From positions 1 through 15,613 of the forward strand of contig DAIUKO010000171.1 in assembly GCA_036848175.1 (NCBI GenBank): a stretch of 15,613 nt of DNA, written 5' to 3'. The notes below the pieces were generated by a model that saw nothing but the letters and a program-made list of their open reading frames with translations, was not told where the DNA came from and did not search any database. Each line of letters begins with the position of its first letter. Position 1 is the stretch's first letter. Source of the stretch: QHWF01 sp036848175 (lineage in GTDB: Bacteria; Acidobacteriota; Vicinamibacteria; Vicinamibacterales; CAVVIG01). A program made the translations under genes and the position numbers. Of the stretch, positions 14,684-15,613 are shown in pieces.

Positions 14684-15601
14684 CCCGAGCGCCAGCCGTG
14701 CGCGCCGCAGCGCCGTCATCGCCCAATCGGGCTGCGCCGGATACGGCGTCGTCCCGTTCAATGCCTCGAGCGCTTCCAGGTCGCGAGCCGGATCGTCGGA
14801 CGACCAGCCGCGCCGCCGCAACAGCTCGAGTGCGGCGCGCAGCGACAACGGCACTGCGCCTTGAAGTTCCGCCAGTGTCAGCGCTTCGCTGAGCTGCGCG
14901 CACGCCGACGCCTCATCGGAGGACAGAGCCGCCGCAAGAATCAACAGCTCGCTCTTCAGATACGATTCTCCGGTTGCATCGGCGCGCCGCATCGCCTCGT
15001 CGAGCGCCGCGCGCGCCGCCAGCACGTCGCCGGTCAGTCGCAGCCCCTGCGCGACGCCCCAGAGGAAGAACGGCGCGTTGGCTTCGGCGCCAGCCTGGAT
15101 GAACAACCCGAGCATCTGCCGCAGCGTGGCGATCGAGTCGGGCGCGGCGGCGCGAGACGCCTGCGCGATACAGGCGTGCATCGTCGAGGCGACGAGCCAG
15201 GTGTTGAAGCCGTGGCGCTGGCAAATCTCGATGCAGCGCGTCGCGTGATGCAGCGCCTCGTCGAAGCGCCGCTGCATGTTGCGCAGCATCGCGATCCACA
15301 CGTGCGCGTAAGCCGTGTCGAACGGTCGGCTGAGGCGCTCGACGTGCGCCAGCGCGCCTGCCACGGCGGCTTCGGTCGCCGCCGTATCACCCATCAGCCA
15401 TGCCGCGATCCCGAGCAGCGACCACGCGGCGGTGCCGGCATCCTGCGGAGAGGGATAACGCAGGCTTTCGCCGCGGTGCGCTCGATACTGCTCGATGCAA
15501 TCCTCGAGCGCTGCGCGGCCGTCGGCGAGCTGGCCGCGATACACGCAGACGTACCCTTGGAAGCTGAGCGGCTCGATCAGCCCTTGCCGGTGACAGTCTT
15601 T
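14678..15601 (-). CDS. C-terminal TPR region of a probable larger regulator, partial or frame-broken
   Basis: The minus-strand frame ends at TAA (14680-14678). It encodes more than 288 residues of paired amphipathic helices. Clear TPR-like units include AATEAAVAGALAHVERL, RRFDEALHHATRCIEICQRH and VLAARAALDEAMRRADATGE. Such stretches form the C-terminal half of AfsR/MalT-like ATPase regulators and of cyclase-linked ATPases. A GTG at 15544 is the first standard start, but the frame stays open to 15601 and the extra text (CHRQGLIEPLSFQGYVCV) reads as normal TPR sequence, so this GTG is probably internal. Further 5' an in-frame TAG occurs at 15604-15602, only about 10 bp from the window edge. Either the gene has a frameshift, or the last bases are unreliable, or a shorter protein starts at GTG 15544. 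No catalytic or DNA-binding domain is visible in the retained part. Confidence 0.72.
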   Translation of the reverse strand, partial: KDCHRQGLIEPLSFQGYVCVYRGQLADGRAALEDCIEQYRAHRGESLRYPSPQDAGTAAWSLLGIAAWLMGDTAATEAAVAGALAHVERLSRPFDTAYAHVWIAMLRNMQRRFDEALHHATRCIEICQRHGFNTWLVASTMHACIAQASRAAAPDSIATLRQMLGLFIQAGAEANAPFFLWGVAQGLRLTGDVLAARAALDEAMRRADATGESYLKSELLILAAALSSDEASACAQLSEALTLAELQGAVPLSLRAALELLRRRGWSSDDPARDLEALEALNGTTPYPAQPDWAMTALRRARLALGS

Positions 15602-15613
15602 CTAGGTGGACCA

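Noticed and set aside
1..15613. CRISPR array, tRNA, rRNA, transposase, phage or defence system
   Set aside because: No short spaced repeats, no RNA-gene cores, no transposase or integrase motifs and no nuclease or toxin motifs were seen on either strand.

Overview
The window is GC-rich bacterial DNA, densely coding on both strands. It has no rRNA, tRNA, CRISPR array, insertion sequence or other mobile-element signature. A diderm (Gram-negative type) host is suggested by a lipobox-bearing lipoprotein, an exported protein with a beta-rich C-terminus and an exported HtrA-type protease. The mix of exported trypsin-like proteins, tandem Ig-like lipoproteins and TPR regulators would suit a soil Acidobacteriota lineage such as Vicinamibacteria. 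That placement is an inference from general gene style, not from a marker gene. Genes are cut at both ends, so the window may be a whole contig or a slice of one.

Left block (1-4027, + strand): the 3' part of a D-2-hydroxyacid dehydrogenase; an exported HtrA/Deg-type serine protease with an intact His-Asp-Ser triad and two PDZ domains; a possible 51-residue small gene whose start overlaps the protease stop; and a second exported trypsin-fold protein in which the catalytic His position is Arg. The protease and its degenerate neighbour look like an envelope proteostasis or signalling pair.

Middle block (6482-4038, - strand): two genes 12 nt apart. The first encodes an exported beta-rich protein of unknown function. 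The second encodes a lipoprotein built of about five Ig-like modules with a repeat period of about 102 residues. They converge on the left block with only 10 bp between stop codons. Their promoter side faces the Crp/Fnr gene across a 211-bp divergent region that holds two inverted repeats.

Right block (6694-14683, + strand): six tightly packed genes that look like one operon. In order they are a Crp/Fnr-type regulator, a very large FAD-dependent oxidoreductase of the phytoene-desaturase/amine-oxidase superfamily, an unrecognised two-part protein, a trans-polyprenyl diphosphate synthase, a saccharopine-dehydrogenase-like (trans-acting enoyl reductase type) oxidoreductase, and a 602-residue protein whose C-terminal half resembles acetoacetate decarboxylases. 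Three of the five junctions are stop/start overlaps. The most economical reading is an uncharacterised isoprenoid-modifying pathway: make a C20-type prenyl diphosphate, then process the product with FAD and NAD(P) redox enzymes and a decarboxylase-like protein, under Crp-family control. This is the most interesting system in the window.

Right edge (15613-14678, - strand): the C-terminal TPR region of what looks like a larger regulator. It overlaps the operon's last gene tail-to-tail by 6 bp, and its reading frame is broken by a stop very close to the window end.
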